Shown piece by piece: positions 60,422-64,000 of a stretch of DNA of 64,000 nt. Position 1 is the stretch's first letter, and each line of letters starts with the position of its first letter. The stretch spans positions 4,588,001-4,652,000 of the forward strand of contig OZ218951.1 in the NCBI GenBank assembly GCA_965112735.1, given 5' to 3'. Below the pieces are notes generated by a model, which saw only the letters and a program-made list of their open reading frames with translations, was not told the DNA's origin and made no database searches. A program made the translations under genes and the position numbers. Source of the stretch: Phaeosaccion multiseriatum (lineage: Eukaryota > Ochrophyta, other classes).

Positions 60422-60928
60422 CACGTACTGCCCTCTCTCGCTCCAATCCCTGCCATCCACACTCCCTGTTTTTTTCTCTTCTCGCCATCCACCCACTTAC
60501 GAGTAACACCCCTCTCTTTTAACACGCCCTCAACCTCCTTTCCCCTGGTCCTCCTCCCCCTCCTCCCTCCTCCCTCTCCTCCTCCTCCTCCACCACCACC
60601 ACCACCACCTCCTCCTCCGTTAGGTCTGGCTGTTGCCCTGGTGCTGAACCCCCGAGGAATCTCCAAGAGCAACACCGGCCTTTGGTGTATCTTCACCTCC
60701 ATCCCACAGCCACTCATGGCAGTCCCCGCCTTCCTCTTTGTAGAGCAGTTCCTCCCCTTCCTGCCCGTAGGACTGGGCTTTGCAGCTGGGGCCATGTTTT
60801 ATGTTGCCTGCTTTGAGCTCTTTGCCGATGCCGTGGAAGACACGTCCAAGGCCACTGCATTCACCACCTCGGCGCTGTCATTTGTGACCATGCTCTACGT
60901 GCATGAAAAGCTGGAGAGCGGCCTGTGA
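58937..60928 (+). CDS. ZIP-family metal (zinc) transporter
   Basis: Exons 58937-59256, 59584-59844, 60170-60357 and 60624-60928 give 357 residues in phase. The first exon may extend upstream to an acceptor at 58921, so the true start may lie in an earlier exon. A polar, Ser/Arg-rich N-terminus precedes the first membrane segment (VGYVIMACITIFSL). ZIP hallmarks are TLHSFSEGVGIGVSFGG (metal-site helix 4) and TLAVHNVPEGLAVALVL (helix 5, HNxPEG), with SASHSLVDEGIHL in an earlier helix and GFAAGAMFYVACFELFADA later. ZIP proteins move Zn2+, Fe2+ or Mn2+ into the cytosol from outside or from organelles. The subfamily resembles plant At3g08650/GufA-type proteins, so an organellar location is possible. 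The large His-rich loop of LIV-1 members is absent. Confidence 0.85.
59502..59537. repeat. (ACGT)n array in a ZIP intron
   Basis: Nine units of a self-complementary tetranucleotide, so the tract is a perfect palindrome about 36 bp long. It lies in the intron 59257-59583, which also holds (GT)n at 59271-59310. Confidence 0.95.
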
Positions 60929-61993
60929 GAAGGGGAAGGACAGAGGTGTGAGCTGGGGAGCTTGGGAGCTTGGGAGATTGGGAGCTTATGAGGAGAAGGA
61001 GGAAGAGGCTCGTGATAGCTGCTTCGGGATATTGGGAGGAGGAAGGCTTGCGAGCTTTGTAATGGAAGTGAGGAAAGCTTGTGATAGAAGGGAGGCTTGG
61101 GAGGAAGGCGCTTTCGAATGGGAGGCTGAGGGAGGAGAGAGAGAGGGGGGGGGGAAGTGACTGGGGCAGATGACTGGGGAAGGTTAGGGGCCCTATTGAA
61201 GAGGCCATCGAGAGACGAGACCCGTGTTGAGTCGTTGAGTGCTTGGAGGAATGTGCAGAGGGATTGTAGGCCCTCCACGTCATTTTCGATCATAAGTCTT
61301 TCCTCCGGCCCCTTTTCGGGCGCGGTATGGGTTTGGGCTGTGAGTGCACGAGCGCCGCCGGAGCGAGACAAAGGGACACAGGGGACAGCAGAGACAGAAG
61401 GACGAGAAGGACCGGATACATGTGTTGAAACGTGCAGTGCCGTGGTTGGTGCCAAGGACGCGCGTGGCTTTGCGGGGCTCTACTGTGCCGTGATTGGAGG
61501 AGATGAGCGGAGACGGAGAGGAGAGAGGTGGAGACGTTGCTACTGAGTGGAGGGATGGAGGGATGCTATGGCCAGCTGGCTGGGCTCTCGATTTTCTTCG
61601 CTGGGGGCAGGCAGGCAGACAAGGGGGGGCGAAACTTGGGGAATGCACCGGAGGAAAGAAGGGCGAGGTGCTACCACGAACAAGAGACAAGAGGTGGCAT
61701 TGGAGCACCTCTGTAGTCGTCATAGATAGGAAGATAAGAGGATAGCATTAAAATTAGAAGGAATACAGTTAGAATACCACACACGCCCCTTTCTCCCTCC
61801 TCTTTGCGTCCCGTGGGCATGATGAGCGAGCCGACGATGCTTGCATGGTGGAAACATATATTGACTTAAGAGGAATCACCTGAGAAACTGAAACTGAAAG
61901 TGTGTGTGTGGGTGTGTGTGTGAGACGAGAGTGTCATGGTGAGGAGGAGGGGGGACGCGTGCACGATTGCATGGTGGAAGAAACATCCCACAG
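60929..61993. other. Spacer downstream of ZIP; no gene seen
   Basis: 60952-61100 has repeated GCTTGGGAG-type words. Open frames on both strands are short and without motifs. A GAAACTGAAACTGAAAG word lies at 61884-61900, followed by (GT)n. Confidence 0.5.
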
Positions 61994-62871
61994 ATGGCGA
62001 CCACACTGAGAGGTTGGAATTCCAGTACAGACCGGCCGCACAAGAACAATGGTATAACAAAATTTAAAATGAGCTTGAAGAACAAGCCGCTCTGTACAAG
62101 CCACACGGCGCGCAGCACCTCCGTGTTCCTGCTGGTGCAAGTGTGAGTTGTGGTGCTCATGTTAATCGTTTCCCCACTCACCACCAATACTCTCCTTTCC
62201 TCAACCTAACTCCCTTCCCTATCCTCCCTCGCACACAGGGAAGCACGGGAGCCTCCAGGTCCTTCCGGCCCTCCTTCCTCTCCTGTCTCTCTTGTGAAGA
62301 CTGCGAAGGAGCTGAAGCTTCTCCTCCTCTCTGTATTGCGCGACATGTACGGCGCTGCTTGCTGCGCCACCGAGGCAGAGCTCGACCTCCTTGCCATGGA
62401 CGGCAGCAAGGGAGTTGGGCTGCTCAGAATCGACCAAAGGTGAGGTGACGGAGATCCAGGAAGGAAGGAAAGAAGGAAGGGGAGGGGGAGGACTAGAGAG
62501 ATCTGATCCCCTCCGCCCAGAGGGCTCTCTCGGTCAGAGGCTCTCTCGGTCGCACATTGGGATTTGCGTACTACGGGTGGTGATGGGTGGGCCACAAGTG
62601 CAGTTTGGCACCCACTCCGCCTCACCATGCTCCTTACTCCCTCCCCCCCTCCCTCCCCACCATGTATGCATCGATCGAATCGCCCCCTTCTCGCCCCTTT
62701 CCCCTCCTCCTCGGTCATAGTTTGTTGGTGCCCGTCCGAGCAGCGTTGACTCTGTGTGGGCGCGCGAGCGGCGTGGGTGACGCACCTCCTTGCCGTCTTT
62801 CCGTGTTGGAGGCCTCTCCCTTCCTCGCGGGTCTGGCGCCGGCCATCGCTACAGCTGGCCTGGACTTTTGA
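61994..62871 (+). CDS. POP5: POP5/Rpp14-like RNase P/MRP subunit
   Basis: Exons 61994-62142, 62239-62439 and 62721-62871 give 166 residues with all phases kept, and ATG 61994 is the first in frame. The middle part (VKTAKELKLLLLSVLRDMYGAACCATEAELDLLAMDGSKGVGLLRID) and the C-terminal part (LLVPVRAALTLCGRASGVG...CRLSVLEASPFLAGL) follow the POP5/Rpp14 pattern: an N-terminal strand before the insert (SVFLLVQVE), a helix with L..VLRD.YG, the 'G.GLLRI' strand, then a helix beginning VRAALTL. POP5 is an RNA-binding protein of RNase P and RNase MRP, which process tRNA and rRNA precursors. The basic N-terminal R-K-RYLL signature is weak here, so assignment to POP5 rather than Rpp14 is tentative. Confidence 0.6.
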
Positions 62872-63613
62872 TCTTTGTGATCTTTGACGACTGAGGCAAC
62901 GAGGGTATCAATCCACTTGAATGCGCTCTTCTATCGTCGTACTCTTTTGGGCTTCTCGAGATGGAGAAAGGTGGGGAGGGGGGAGGGGTTCTCGGCTCAG
63001 AGTACCTACCGTCCCCGAGGGGGTGGCGTTGCGGGCATCCCTTTCCAAGCCAGCAGACCAACCCGCCCCCCCCGGTGTGGAAGAAGAGGGGCTCCGAGGG
63101 GTCAGTGTTGTGCTACTGACGCCACCGTCCTTCCTTCCCGACGGAGGGAGGGGTCCATGTTTGGATGAATGGATCAATGGGCATGTATTCGGAGCTGGTT
63201 TTCGGGTATGTTCCTTCCCTTTGCTTCCGCTTCCCATGCCCTCCACCGTGTAGGGGTGGGGTACATTTTCAAGCAGAGCAGTTGGTTCATCGGGCTGTGG
63301 TGCGGTGAAAAGAGATGAGGTGGAGACGGATAGGACGTATCAAAAGGCAATTGATGGACTACCCCTACTTCTTTTGCTCGGCCGTTCGGGTGCCTTCCCT
63401 TCCTTCCTCCCTTCAAACCTCGGGGCGGCAGCGTCTACCTCTACTCGTCTACGGCAAGTCTACCAGCAGTACACAGACGAGAGAGGGCAGGAGATGAGCG
63501 AGAGAGCAGGAGATCAGAAGGGGGGGGAGACGGACAATCTCCCCCACAAGCGGCGGGGCGGGGGACATACCTGTTTTTTTCTCTCGACAGCACAGCTCGA
63601 CAGGACACCGAGG

Positions 63614-63647
<34 letters not shown>

Positions 63648-63659
63648 GAGAGAGGGGGG

Positions 63660-63690
<31 letters not shown>

Positions 63691-63749
63691 AGAGAGAGAG
63701 AGAGGGGGAGAGAGGGAGAGAGAGGGAGAGAGGGAGAGAGAGAGAGGGA

Positions 63750-63807
<58 letters not shown>

Positions 63808-63883
63808 AAGAGAGAGAGAGGGAGAGAGAGGGAGAGGGAGAGAGAGAGGGAGAGAAAGAGAGAGGGAGAGAGAGAGAGAGAGG

Positions 63884-63938
<55 letters not shown>

Positions 63939-63943
63939 CTCAC
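62872..63943. other. Spacer/intron with (GA)n tract
   Basis: 63609-63936 is an almost pure GA/GGGA tract of about 330 bp. On the minus strand it is a pyrimidine tract that would lie in the intron following the exon at 63944. A 25-nt minus-strand segment at 63595-63571, between possible splice sites, might be a micro-exon; I cannot confirm it. The rest shows nothing. Confidence 0.5.
63609..63936. repeat. (GA)n/(GGGA) tract
   Basis: Purine-only for over 300 bp apart from one AA variant, capable of triplex formation in principle. Confidence 0.95.
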
Positions 63944-64000
63944 GCGGGGCGGCTTTGCTTGCAGGTCCTCCTGGATGGGTGCGAAAGAGTAGGCGCCCTG
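63944..64000 (-). CDS. Partial exon at right edge, unknown product
   Basis: On the minus strand the last 57 bases read GAYSFAPIQEDLQAKPPR and end at a GTGAGC donor followed by the long pyrimidine tract. The composition looks coding and the donor is good, but the rest of the gene is outside the window, so neither family nor frame is certain. Confidence 0.35.

Overview
The window is nuclear DNA of a GC-rich, intron-bearing eukaryote. Coding exons are joined by consistent GT..AG introns, reading phase is preserved across every junction I resolved, and the spaces are crowded with microsatellites. The gene set (IQM-like protein, GPC1-type acyltransferase, MgtE-type magnesium transporter, RP2/TBCC protein, ApaH-like phosphatase, acetyl-CoA synthetase) together with short gene spacing suggests a unicellular alga or protist. 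A stramenopile such as an eustigmatophyte is my best guess, but this is inference from family distribution and not from a marker gene. No rRNA, tRNA, CRISPR or viral genes were recognised.

Layout, left to right: an acidic repeat-containing protein leaving the left edge (minus, 2444 to 1); GPC1-like membrane acyltransferase (plus, 2720-4645); IQM-like protein (plus, 5322-9344); MgtE-like Mg2+ transporter (minus, 13973-10436) head-to-head with an RP2-like TBCC protein (plus, 14154-16329); a secreted cysteine-module protein (plus, 18156-20356); a rhomboid-like membrane protein (plus, 22346-23445); a 0.94-kb TCC array; a seven-exon gene for a protein of about 3,769 residues joining a coiled coil to an RCC1 propeller (minus, 40279-25775); a CCCH zinc-finger protein (minus, 42009-40753) head-to-head with acetyl-CoA synthetase (plus, 42720-45281); an ankyrin-repeat protein (minus, 47321-45657) head-to-head with an NC2-beta/Dr1-like histone-fold protein (plus, 47616-49232); an ApaH-like phosphatase with a very long N-terminal extension (minus, 57990-50466) head-to-head with a ZIP metal transporter (plus, 58937-60928); a POP5/Rpp14-like RNase P subunit (plus, 61994-62871); and a partial exon at the right edge (minus).

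The genes do not form a pathway. They alternate between divergent pairs sharing 0.2-0.9 kb and convergent pairs separated by repeats.

The most unusual content is non-genic or superimposed on genes. First, a 12-bp word, TTGGTGATACAG, usually joined to CAG/CTG triplets, recurs about 35 times in both orientations. It appears in exons (in several reading frames), just before 3' splice sites and in spacers. Second, at least two roughly 220-bp elements share a terminal inverted repeat beginning TCGGCCC, with related degenerate blocks built from a doubled word next to a GCCGGC palindrome. Third, a second dispersed word, (AGTTTC)n, sits in introns. Fourth, the spacer TCC array and an exonic poly-Glu tract share the same interruption module. 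All functional names come from motif recognition by eye, and no database search was run.
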